Below are positions 18,499 to 27,300 of a stretch of DNA of 40,083 nucleotides, in pieces. Source of the DNA: an uncultured Myxococcales bacterium (GTDB lineage Bacteria > Myxococcota_A > UBA9042). How positions within the stretch are numbered: the stretch's first letter is position 1; each line of letters opens with the position of its first letter. The DNA is taken from positions 1 through 40,083 of the forward strand of contig CAIXGW010000243.1 in NCBI GenBank assembly GCA_903919145.1, written 5' to 3'. Position numbers and translations under genes: made by a program. The notes under the pieces were generated by a model that did not search any database, was not told where the DNA came from, and saw only the letters and a program-made list of their open reading frames with translations.

Positions 18499-20132
18499 GG
18501 GCTGCCGCTGTGCGAGTCTGGGCTGGGCTGGTGACCGCGGCAGCCGCGTGGCTGGGCTGTGGCCAAGAGGCCTGGGCTGCCGCCGCTGATCTGCCGCAGG
18601 CCGCGACGCTAAGCTACTTGCAGCCCTTGGACCTGGAGGGCGACCCCAGCACCGCGCTGAACCTGGCCCGCGCGCAGTGGAATCAGGCGCCCACCCCCGA
18701 AAGTGGCTTGGCCTTGCTGGCCCTGCTGCTGCAGATCCAGCCGGCCCGGCCCGCGCAGAAGCTCCAGACCCGCAGCCTGGCCACGGCCATGGGCGTGCGC
18801 TTTCCCAGCCAGCCTCTGGTGCGCGCCCAGCTTGGCTACTACTGGTTTCAAGTAGAGGATTTTCGCCAGGCCCGCGCCGACTTCTTCCAGGCCTTGCGCG
18901 GCGAGATCTGGTCGCCACAGCAGCGGCGCAACCTTTACACAGCCTTGGCCAACGCCGCCGTGGCCATGGGCGATCTGCCGGGAGCTGTCGAAGCACTGCG
19001 CCCTGCAGCGACCGCCGACGACCCCGAGATGGTGCTGCGCTTTGGCCGCGCCCAGCTGGCAGCCAAGCAAAGGCCCCAGGCGCTGGCTTCGGCGCGGCGG
19101 GCCGCAGCGGCGACCGAGGATCCCGCGCTGCGCCAGCAGGCCGAGGAACTGGCCAGTGCCGCGCTGCGCCCCGCCGACGATCCGCGGGCGTTTCGCCACC
19201 TGAGCCAGGCCTATGGCTACCTGCGCCACGGCGAGGACCTTAAGGGCTTGCAGGCCTTTGAAGCCGGCTTTGCCCTGGGCGGCGGCAAGGCTTTTCACTA
19301 CGCCGACGCCGGCTATGCCGCCAAGCGCCTGGCCAAGAACGCCACCGCAGCCGCCGATTTCCGCTTCGCCCTGGAGCTGGAAGAGAGTGCGCCGGCCTTT
19401 TCGGCCAGCCAGCAGTTTGGCTACTCGCGCGAGATCGAGGTGCTGGAACGGGAATTTGGCGCGCAGGTCGGCTCGCCCTACCAGGCCGGCGCACTGGATG
19501 TCTGGCAGTTTGCCGTAGAAGGCTTCTGGCAGCCGCCGCAGTGGGGCTACCGCGACGGCCGCACGCTGCAGTTCTTCCTGCGGACGTTTGCCAACCTGCG
19601 CAATGGCAGCGCCGGCGCCGTGGGCCCAGAGACGCTGCAGGGCGGCATGGGGCTGCGCTACAAGCCCTGGGCCAGCCAGAATGTGGTGTTTGCGCTGGAG
19701 CGGCTGGTGGCAATGGGCCACAAGGCCAGCGATGACTGGCTGGTGCGCACGGCCTATTCGCTAGGAGAGGGCACGGACTTGCAGGTCCAGCGGCGCTGGT
19801 GGCCCTCTTGGCAGGCCTACGCCGACGTCTCCTGGTACGCCCAGGCCGGGCGCTTGCTGGCCAGCAGCGAAGGGCGCTATGGTGCCGCCCTGGCGATCGA
19901 GGGCTGGCAAGAGCTGACCATCGCGCCCTGCGCAGTGGCTGCGCTGGAGTTTGACTCGGCGGCGCAACAGCAAGCCGTTGGGGCGGCCGGTGCAGGGGCC
20001 AATGTGCGGCTGTGGTTTGGCCAGCAGCGCCACCGCGCCCCCAGCTCCTGGCTTGAGTTTCATTGGAGTTATCGCTGGGCTACCGCAGATCGCGGCCAGG
20101 GGCCAGTGGTGCGCGCCACCCTGTGGCTGTGA
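18495..20132 (+). CDS. nfrA: NfrA-like outer-membrane glycan export protein
   Basis: 545 aa. The GTG start at 18495 overlaps the nfrB stop as GTGA, a sign of translational coupling. The signal peptide ends around QEAWAAA. Residues about 30-290 are TPR-like helical repeats (RAQLGYYWFQVEDFRQARAD, HYADAGYAAKRL). The last 230 residues match the NfrA C-terminal domain: GGMGLRYKPW, FALERLVAMG, DDWLVRTAYSLGEGTDLQ, WWPSWQAYADVSWYAQ, then NVRLWFGQQ and LEFHWSYRW, ending in an aromatic strand VVRATLWL as in outer-membrane proteins. E. coli NfrA is longer (nearly 1000 aa), so the TPR section is reduced here. Expected to receive the NfrB glycan in the periplasm and pass it through the outer membrane. Confidence 0.88.
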   Translation: MRAAAVRVWAGLVTAAAAWLGCGQEAWAAAADLPQAATLSYLQPLDLEGDPSTALNLARAQWNQAPTPESGLALLALLLQIQPARPAQKLQTRSLATAMGVRFPSQPLVRAQLGYYWFQVEDFRQARADFFQALRGEIWSPQQRRNLYTALANAAVAMGDLPGAVEALRPAATADDPEMVLRFGRAQLAAKQRPQALASARRAAAATEDPALRQQAEELASAALRPADDPRAFRHLSQAYGYLRHGEDLKGLQAFEAGFALGGGKAFHYADAGYAAKRLAKNATAAADFRFALELEESAPAFSASQQFGYSREIEVLEREFGAQVGSPYQAGALDVWQFAVEGFWQPPQWGYRDGRTLQFFLRTFANLRNGSAGAVGPETLQGGMGLRYKPWASQNVVFALERLVAMGHKASDDWLVRTAYSLGEGTDLQVQRRWWPSWQAYADVSWYAQAGRLLASSEGRYGAALAIEGWQELTIAPCAVAALEFDSAAQQQAVGAAGAGANVRLWFGQQRHRAPSSWLEFHWSYRWATADRGQGPVVRATLWL

Positions 20133-20142
20133 CGGAATCGGC

Positions 20143-21432
20143 ATGGGTGCTAGACCGACAAGACGCTGGATGTTCGCCCTCTTGGGCTGCTGGTCCGCAT
20201 GGGCCTTGGGGTGCCAGCCCAGCACCCCAGACGTCGGCAGCAGCTGTGACAAGCAACTGTGCGTAGACAGCGATCCCTGCACCAGAGACGAGTGCAGCCC
20301 GGCGGGCGCCTGCGTCCACGAGCCGGCCAGCGGCCCGGCCTGCAGCGACGGCGCCAAGTGCCTGTACGCCGGCACCTGCCAAGCCGGCGTGTGCAGCGGG
20401 CCCGCGACCAACTGCAATGACTCGATTGCCTGCACCACCGACAGCTGCGGGCCCACGGGCTGCCAGAGCGTGCCCGGAGCCCCCGCCACCTGCGACGACG
20501 GCAACGGCTGCACCAGCGACCTGTGCGTGGCGCAAAACGGCTGCGTGCACCAGCCCCTGGCCGGCCCCTGCAGCGACGGCAACCTCTGCACCGGTCCAGA
20601 CAGCTGCAGCGGCGGGGTGTGCGCCGCCGGCCCGGTGACCCCCACTTGTGACGATGGCGACCCCTGCACTGCCGATACCTGCGTCGCGGCCCTGGGAAAT
20701 TGCCAGTTTGCCCCGCTCAGCGGCCCCTGTGACGACGGCAACCCCTGCACCTGGGGCGACAGCTGCGCCAGCGGCAGCTGCACGGCGCCGATCAACTGCG
20801 CCTGCGCCCAAGCGGCCGGCCTGGCCGTGACCGCCACCGAAGACTGCGCCACCCCAGACGACGACAACTGCAACGGCAAGGTCAACGAAGCCTTGGCGTG
20901 CGGCGCACCGACCTACCGGTTCAGCGAAGCGCCCCAGTGCGGCGGCGCGTGCTATTTTGACGAGCCCCACAACATCGCCGTGCTGGGCCCCACAAAGGCA
21001 GACGACCCCAGCGGATTTCTGCAGTGGGCCAGTGGGCAGCTGGTCGATGGCCTGCGCGGCAGCGACGATTGGGGCGTCGACCTGGGCAGCGGCGTGGCCT
21101 ACGAGTGGGTGGGGTGGTCGTCGCTGGCGCCGGTCATCACCGTGCAGTTTGCCGCGCCGCGCAAGCTTGGCCTGGTGCGCCTGGGCCTGAGCAACGGCAA
21201 GATCGGCAGCGTCAACCAGCCACCGCAGGTCAGCGTGCGCCTGAGCCTGGATGGCCAGACCTGGACTCCGCCTCAGGTTTTCGGCCTGGCCGCCGCCACC
21301 ATGCCCGCCATCCCCCAGGGCAAGCGCGCCGACATCGCCCTGACCCTTCCGCTGCAGGTGGCCAGGTTTGTCGAAATCGCCTTTGCCACGCCCGGGTCCT
21401 GGACCTTTGTCGACGAGCTGGAGTTCGACTGA
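20143..21432 (+). CDS. Cys-rich lipoprotein with discoidin-like C-terminal domain
   Basis: 429 aa from the ATG at 20143, 10 bp after nfrA, so probably the fourth gene of the operon. The leader has two candidate acylated cysteines (LLGC at 16, ALGC at 24). Residues 35-235 hold five or six Cys-rich repeats of the form CxDGNxCTxDxC, like those of slime-mould extracellular proteins and many myxobacterial surface proteins. Residues about 270-429 look like an F5/8-type (galactose-binding-like) beta-sandwich: GQLVDGLRGSDDWG, a central strand VITVQFAAPRKLGLVRLGL, VSVRLSLDGQTW, ARFVEIAF and SWTFVDELEF. A sugar-binding surface protein that tethers or senses the exported glycan is a reasonable inference. 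It is followed directly by the 38-bp repeat array. Confidence 0.8.
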   Translation: MGARPTRRWMFALLGCWSAWALGCQPSTPDVGSSCDKQLCVDSDPCTRDECSPAGACVHEPASGPACSDGAKCLYAGTCQAGVCSGPATNCNDSIACTTDSCGPTGCQSVPGAPATCDDGNGCTSDLCVAQNGCVHQPLAGPCSDGNLCTGPDSCSGGVCAAGPVTPTCDDGDPCTADTCVAALGNCQFAPLSGPCDDGNPCTWGDSCASGSCTAPINCACAQAAGLAVTATEDCATPDDDNCNGKVNEALACGAPTYRFSEAPQCGGACYFDEPHNIAVLGPTKADDPSGFLQWASGQLVDGLRGSDDWGVDLGSGVAYEWVGWSSLAPVITVQFAAPRKLGLVRLGLSNGKIGSVNQPPQVSVRLSLDGQTWTPPQVFGLAAATMPAIPQGKRADIALTLPLQVARFVEIAFATPGSWTFVDELEFD

Positions 21433-21445
21433 CAGCCCTGATGCA

Positions 21446-21711
21446 GGCCGGACACTCCCCTAGGCAATGTCTGATCGACGGCGGGCCGGACACTCCCCTA
21501 GGCAATGTCCGATGGACGGCAGGCCGGACACTCCCCTAGGCAATGTCCGATGGACGCCTGGCCGGACACTCCCCTAGGCAATGTCCGACTGACGGCGGGC
21601 CGGACACTCCCCTAGGCAATGTCCGACTGACGGCAGGCCGGACACTCCCCTAGGCAATGTCGGATCGACGGCGGGCCGGACACTCCCCTAGGCAATGTCT
21701 GATCTATGGAT
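21446..21711. repeat. Tandem array of seven 38-bp palindromic repeats
   Basis: Units start at 21446, 21484, 21522, 21560, 21598, 21636 and 21674, an exact 38-bp period. The core GGACACTCCCCTAGGCAATG plus TCC is an imperfect palindrome centred on CCTAGG and is invariant except for the base after TGTC; the 10-bp joints vary (for example GATCGACGGC, GATGGACGGC, GACTGACGGC). There are no spacers, so it is not CRISPR. The unit equals the reverse complement of the repeats at 4162-4410 apart from the centre. It fills the gap between two convergent operons. Confidence 0.95.
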
Positions 21712-21730
21712 TTATTGGACAATTCAGGGA

Positions 21731-21744
21731 GGGGCCTCCGCCCC
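21731..21744 (-). terminator. Possible terminator hairpin after wecB
   Basis: GGGGC (21731-21735) and GCCCC (21740-21744) form a GC-rich stem with a 4-nt loop, about 10 bp beyond the wecB stop codon. There is no clear T-run, so the call is weak; the neighbouring palindromic array may do the same job. Confidence 0.3.
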
Positions 21745-21754
21745 ACAGCGTCGG

Positions 21755-23011
21755 TCAGGCTACCGTGAGGTCCACGCCGGCGCCAGCCGCCAGGTCGCGC
21801 AGTAGGCGGGCCACTATCCGCTGCGCCGCCTGGCCGTCGCCAAACGGGTTGCCCCCCGCCTGATACCATACCGGCGCGGTGCCGCTGCGGCTGCACTGCA
21901 GCAGGTCTTCCACCGCGGCCGCGACCACTGCCGGCTCCAGGCCTACCAGCTTGCCCATCTTGGCGGTAAGCAGCTCTGGCCTCTCTGTGCTATCGCGCAG
22001 GACCAGCAAAGGCTTGCCAAAGCTAGGAAACTCCTCTTGCAGCCCGCCGGAGTCGCTGAGCGCAAAATCCACCTGGCCCATCAAGAACAGCATCGGCCGA
22101 TAAGACAGCGGCGCAATCAGGTGGACGTTGGGCAGGTCGCCCAGCAGCGCCTGAGCCGGCAAGCGCACCTGGGGGTTGAGGTGGTACGGATAGATGAGGT
22201 GGTGGTCCGGGTGGCGCGCCGCCAGCTCGCGGAGCATCGACAAGAACGCGGTCAGCTTGAGGCCCTGGTTCTCTCGGCGGTGCAAGGTCAACAACGCCAA
22301 GGTCTGGCCCTGCTGGGCGCGAATGGCCGCCAGCGCTGCCTCTAGCTGCGGGGCTTCGCTGGCCAACAGGGTGTGCGCGTAGTCTGCGCTCATGTACTGG
22401 CTGCGGACCCAAACCAGAGTATCTACAATGGTATTGCCGGTGATGACCACGCCTTCTGCGCCTATGCCCTCGGCCGTCAAGTTGGCAGCGGCGGCGGCCG
22501 TGGGGGCAAAGTGCCAGCGGGCTAACCGGCCGACCAGCTGGCGGTTGATCTCCTCTGGAAAGGGCTCGCTTGGGTTGTGGGTGCGCAGCCCCGCCTCGAC
22601 GTGGGCCACCGGAATCCGCCGATAGAACGCCGCCAGAGCTGCGCAAAATGCGGTGGTCGTGTCTCCCTGTACCACCACGGCGTCGCAGGGCTCGGCGGCC
22701 AGCGCGGCGTCCAGCTCTTGCAGCAGCATGGCCGTCAGCGCTGGCAGGTTGGGGCTGTCATTGCGCACCGCCAGCTGCCGGTAGCTGCGCAGGCCAAAAA
22801 GCTCAGGCAGGCCGTGCAGTAGCTCGCGGTGCTGGCCGGTCAGGATCACCTGCACCTGCACACGCTGCGGATGGCGCTCCAGCTCGGCGATGACGGGCAC
22901 CAGCTTGAGCAATTCCGGGCGAGTTCCCAGCACTACAGCGACCCGCAGCCGCCGGTCCTGGGGCTGGCTGCGCAGCAGGGGCGCGGCGGTGGTAGCGGCC
23001 AATTCGTTCAC
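21755..23011 (-). CDS. wecB: UDP-N-acetylglucosamine 2-epimerase
   Basis: 418 aa; GTG start at 23011 overlapping the stop of the upstream gene (GTGA), so the two are coupled. Converts UDP-GlcNAc to UDP-ManNAc in the cytoplasm. The motifs of the non-hydrolysing bacterial enzyme are complete: GTRPE (29-33), QGDTTT (Asp), HVEAGLRT (Glu), PFPEEINR (Glu), TGNTIVDT, LTLHRREN (His), SDSGGLQEE and RDSTERPE. An N-terminal extension of about 20 residues exceeds the 376 aa of E. coli WecB. No WecC, WecG or teichoic-acid genes lie nearby, so the UDP-ManNAc is most simply used by the NfrB-like glycosyltransferase encoded just across the repeat array. In E. coli, WecB is needed for the NfrA/NfrB glycan. 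Confidence 0.95.
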   Translation of the reverse strand: MNELAATTAAPLLRSQPQDRRLRVAVVLGTRPELLKLVPVIAELERHPQRVQVQVILTGQHRELLHGLPELFGLRSYRQLAVRNDSPNLPALTAMLLQELDAALAAEPCDAVVVQGDTTTAFCAALAAFYRRIPVAHVEAGLRTHNPSEPFPEEINRQLVGRLARWHFAPTAAAAANLTAEGIGAEGVVITGNTIVDTLVWVRSQYMSADYAHTLLASEAPQLEAALAAIRAQQGQTLALLTLHRRENQGLKLTAFLSMLRELAARHPDHHLIYPYHLNPQVRLPAQALLGDLPNVHLIAPLSYRPMLFLMGQVDFALSDSGGLQEEFPSFGKPLLVLRDSTERPELLTAKMGKLVGLEPAVVAAAVEDLLQCSRSGTAPVWYQAGGNPFGDGQAAQRIVARLLRDLAAGAGVDLTVA

Positions 23012-24189
23012 GGTTGACGCGGCTTGAAGGTGTGGACGAACTCAGCGGCAGAGGGCGCCAAGTCGTAGGGGGTGGGCGTGGGATGCCCAATGGTAAACAC
23101 AGAAAACCCAAGAAACTCTGCGGGAGAGCTGGCAAAGGTCTCCAGATAGGCGCTGAGGTAGTGCTTTTGGATGTCTGGATTGGGCTTGTCTCCCGCGGCC
23201 GGATCCCAGGGGGTCTGGGCGCCAAAGTCGACGGCCGGGCAGCTCAGCTCACCCAAGAACACCGGCTTTTTCCAGCGTTTTTGCAGGGCAGTGATCTCCG
23301 CGTAGACGTCCTGCTTGCGGCCAAACACCGTAGAAGAGCGCAGCGCCGCCTTGATGTCGGCCGCGGTCGGCGCCGGCAGGTCGGTCAGCTCGAAGTAGGC
23401 GGCAATCGCAATCACGTCAACGGCGCCAAACACCGGGTTTTCAAGCTTGGTCTTCCAGGCGGCCACGGTCGAAGGCTCCCAGGCGGCGGTGACCCACCAC
23501 TGGGTGCGGTAGATGACCTTGCCGGCAAAGGCGCCGCGAACGGCCTTGACCAGGCTCAGCCAGCGCGGTGCTTGATCCTCTAGCTTGACCAGATTGGAGG
23601 CGACATAGATGCCCCACGCCTTGGGGAATTGACCAGCCAGCCGCACCACCGCGCTTTCGTAGGAGGCAAACCACGCGGCTTTGTCGGCCGGGTTGAGGTC
23701 GGTCTCTGGGACGGCGCCGTTGGCTATCCACGGATAGGGCTCGATCAGGTAGCGGTATTTGCTGCTGTGGGCGATGACTTTTTGGGCAAACGCCAGGCTG
23801 ACCGGGTCGATCTCGACAGCGCTGGCCGTCGCACTGGCCATCGGAATCCGCACGGCTACCGTAATGGTGTCCAGGCCCAGGCGCTCGGCGTCGGCAAAGA
23901 CCCTCTCTACGTCGCTGACGTTCCACGCCGAGACATTGCCGCCTTTGACAAAACCCACTGATGCCGCCACAGGTGTAGAAGCTGGAACCGGTGCTGGCAC
24001 TGGTGCTGGAACTGGCGCTGGCACCGGGGCCGACTGCGCGGCAGCCCACACCGAAATCAGAGCGCCCATCGCCAACACGGGCAGCCACCCACGCCAGTTT
24101 TGCCGGCGGCTGTGGGCACGGGGCCGCGCCTCGCCAGGGCTCAAAGGAGACGGAGACACCGAAAACACCGCCTGCGCCACTGCGGGCAA
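23008..24189 (-). CDS. GH113-like TIM-barrel (glycosidase-like) envelope protein
   Basis: About 393 aa. The frame opens with a TTG at 24189; nearby in-frame GTG codons are alternatives. An Arg-rich stretch and a hydrophobic segment (WLPVLAMGALISVWAAAQ) act as signal or anchor, followed by a repetitive Ala-Pro-Val-Pro linker. The rest is a TIM barrel resembling GH113 endo-mannanases: GFVKGGNVSAWN, DTITVAVRIPM, YLIEPYPWI, WGIYVASNL, VIAIAAYFELTD, KPVFLGELSCPA (candidate nucleophile Glu) and GFSVFTIGH. The fourth-strand Asn-Glu pair of clan GH-A reads Asn-Leu, so the acid/base residue may have moved or been lost. It is co-transcribed with wecB and could cut or bind a mannosamine-type polymer; activity is not certain. 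Confidence 0.75.
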   Translation of the reverse strand: MPAVAQAVFSVSPSPLSPGEARPRAHSRRQNWRGWLPVLAMGALISVWAAAQSAPVPAPVPAPVPAPVPASTPVAASVGFVKGGNVSAWNVSDVERVFADAERLGLDTITVAVRIPMASATASAVEIDPVSLAFAQKVIAHSSKYRYLIEPYPWIANGAVPETDLNPADKAAWFASYESAVVRLAGQFPKAWGIYVASNLVKLEDQAPRWLSLVKAVRGAFAGKVIYRTQWWVTAAWEPSTVAAWKTKLENPVFGAVDVIAIAAYFELTDLPAPTAADIKAALRSSTVFGRKQDVYAEITALQKRWKKPVFLGELSCPAVDFGAQTPWDPAAGDKPNPDIQKHYLSAYLETFASSPAEFLGFSVFTIGHPTPTPYDLAPSAAEFVHTFKPRQP

Positions 24190-24349
24190 CTCCGCTCGAC
24201 GCTACGCCATGAGCCGGGCAGTGTCAACAGGCAACGCCCGCCAAACAATCACCTGAATCTACGTCAATTTCCAGTCGACCTGTCGCTGCCGTGCCAAGAG
24301 GTGGCCCGCACAGCAGAAGCGTGGCTGCGCAGCTTTGGGCAGGGCCTGC

Positions 24350-27300
24350 TCACACCCCGGCAATCGTCGATTCTAGAGCCCGCTCAACCTCTTGCACGCT
24401 CATGCCCTTGCGGCGCGCGTAGTCAAGGATCTGCTCGCCTCCGACCGGCCCCGTGGCAAAGTAGCGGGCCTCTGGGTGGCCCAGGTACAGGCCAGACACC
24501 GACGCGCCCGGATACATCGCCAGGTTCTCTGTCAAGGTGATGCCCACACGCTCTGGATGCAACAGCTGCCAAAGCTTGGTCTTTTCTGTGTGGTCGGGGC
24601 AAGACGGGTAGCCAAAGGCCGGGCGAATCCCCAGGTACGGCTCGGCAATCAGCTCTGGCCCACTGAAAGATTCCCCAGGTGCGTACCACTGCTTCCTGAC
24701 TTTTTGGTGCAGCCACTCGGCCGCCGCCTCGGCCAGCCGATCGGCCAGCGCCTGGGCCAGGATCGCGTGAAAATCGTCGTGGTCGGCGCGGTAGTGCTCG
24801 GTGATGGCTTCCAAGCCAAGCCCCGCCGTCACCGCAAAGGCGCCAGCGTGGTCTTGCACGCCACTGCTCAGCGGCGCCACGTAGTCGGCCAGGCACAGGT
24901 GCGGCTTGCCGGCGTCAGTCTTTTTCTGCTGCTGGCGCAGGAAACAGAAGCGGTTGAGCTCGTGCAGGCGCTCCCCGTCGGCAAAGTACGCGATGTCATT
25001 GCCCTCACTTGCCGCCGGCCACACCCCCCACACAGCCTTGGCCTGCAGCAGCTTGCCGTCGACGATGCGCCGCAGCTCTTTCTGGGCCGCGTCATACAGG
25101 TCGCGGGCGGCTTCGCCGTGGTCAGGATGCTCCAGGATCTGCGGAAACTTGCCCTTGAGGTCCCAGGCGACAAACAAGAAAGTCCAGTCGATGTAGGGCA
25201 CCAGCTCGGCCAGGTCGATATCGCACTGCTGCAGCCCCAGCACCGCCGGCTTGGGGCTCTGGTCCACTGAATAGGTCAGGCGCGGCCGATTGTTCTGCAC
25301 CTCGCTAAAGGGCAACAGCGGGCTCGCCTGGCGCAGCAGGTGCAGGTCGCGCAGCCGCTGCTGATCGGTGCGGACGTCGGCCACGTAGGCGTCGTGGTGC
25401 AGCTTGGACAGCAGCTGAGACAGGGTACCCACCGCCCGCGAAGCGTCGAGCACGTGGACCACTGGCCCGCTGTAGACCGGTGCCACCTTGACCGCCGTGT
25501 GCTGCTTGCTGGTGGTGGCGCCGCCGATCAGCAGCGGCATCGTCATGCCCAGGCGCTCCATTTCGCGCGCCACGTGGACCATTTCGTCCAGCGATGGGGT
25601 GATGAGGCCTGACAGGCCAATCGCATCGACGCGCTGGGCCACGGCCTCCTCCAAGATCCTTGCTGCGGGCACCATCACTCCCAGGTCAATGACTTCATAG
25701 CCGTTGCAGCCCAGCACCACGCCCACAATGTTCTTGCCAATGTCATGGACATCGCCCTTGACCGTGGCCATCAGCACCTTGCCCTGGCTGCTGGCAGCCC
25801 CGGCGAGCTTGGACGCCAGCAGGTGCGGCTCCAGCCACGCCACAGCCTTCTTCATGACCCGTGCCGACTTGACCACCTGCGGCAAAAACATCTTGCCGGC
25901 GCCAAACAGGTCGCCGACGATGCTCATCCCCGCCATCATGGGCCCTTCAATGACCGCAAGCGGCGTGTGGTACTTGGCCAGCGCCTCCGCCGTGTCCTGG
26001 TCGATGTGCTCGGTCAGGCCGTGAACCAGCGCGTGGGCGATGCGCTGCTCAAGGGTGCCCTCTCTCCAGGCTTGCTCGATCTCTTTCTTCTTGCCCGGGC
26101 CCTTGAACTTGTCGGCCAGTGTCACCAGCCTCTCGGTCGCATCGGGGCGGCGGTCAAACAGCACATCCTCAACCAACTCAAGCAATTCTTTGTCAATGTC
26201 GTCATACACCGCGATCTGCCCGGCGTTGACAATGCCCATGTCCAGGCCGGCGCGAATGGCGTGGTACAGAAAGGCCGAGTTCATGGCCTCTCTAACGGGG
26301 TTGTTGCCGCGGAAGGCAAAGCTCAAATTGCTGACGCCGCCTGAGATTTTGGCCCCTGGGCAGCTCTGCTTGAGGATGCGCGCGGCTTCGATGAAGGAAA
26401 TCGCATAGCGCGCGTGCTCCTCCAGGCCGGTGCCAATAGCCAACACATTGGGATCAAACACAATGTCTTCTGCCGGAAAGCCGATGCCGCGAAGCAGCTG
26501 GTAGGCCCGCTCGCAGATGGCGACCCGCCGCTCGGTGTCGGCCGCCTGGCCCTCTTCGTCAAAGGCCATGACGACGGCACCCGCACCATATCGCATGATC
26601 TTCTTGGCTTTTTCTAGAAACGCCGCCTCACCGTCCTTGAGGCTGATGGAGTTGACGACGCCCTTTCCCTGCAGGCACTGCAAGCCGGTCTCCAGCACCT
26701 CCCACTTGGAAGAGTCCACCATCACCGGCAGGCGGGCGATTTCGGGTTCTCCGGCCAGCGTGTTCAAGAAGGTTCGCATGGCGGCTGCGGAATCCAGCAT
26801 TCCTTCGTCCATGTTGACGTCCAGGATGTTGGCGCCGCCGCGCACCTGGTCCAGCGCCACCTGCAGCGCGGCCTGGTAGTCGCTGGCCTTGACCAAATCC
26901 ATGAATTTCTTGGAGCCGGTGACGTTGGTCCGCTCGCCAATGACCGTAAAGTTGGCATCTGGCCGAATCACCAGCGGCTCCAAGCCAGAAAGGCGAGAGG
27001 GCGCTGGCTGCGACCGCGGCCACATCGACAAGGGCCGCGGCTTCTCTGGGTTGCAGGCCTTGGCGATGGCGGCGATGTGATCGGGCGTGGTGCCGCAGCA
27101 GCCTCCGACCACGTCGACCCAGCGCTGGTGAGCAAACTCGGCCAGCAAGGCGCCGGTCGTCCCCGGTTCCTCGTCATAGCCGCCAAAGGCGTTGGGCAGC
27201 CCGGCGTTGGGGTAGCAGGAGATGCGGCTGTCGGCCATGCCTGCCAATTCTTCAATCAGCGGGCGCATTTCTCTGGCCCCCAGGGCGCAGTTGATCCCCA

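Noticed and set aside
17506..18996. Minus-strand 496-aa open frame
   Set aside because: Antisense to nfrB and the start of nfrA; low-complexity Arg/Pro/Gln composition and no recognisable domain.
21446..21711. Possible CRISPR array (regular repeats with 38-bp period)
   Set aside because: Repeats are directly adjacent; the only variable part is about 10 bp and itself recurs between units, and there are no cas genes. It is a tandem palindromic repeat array.
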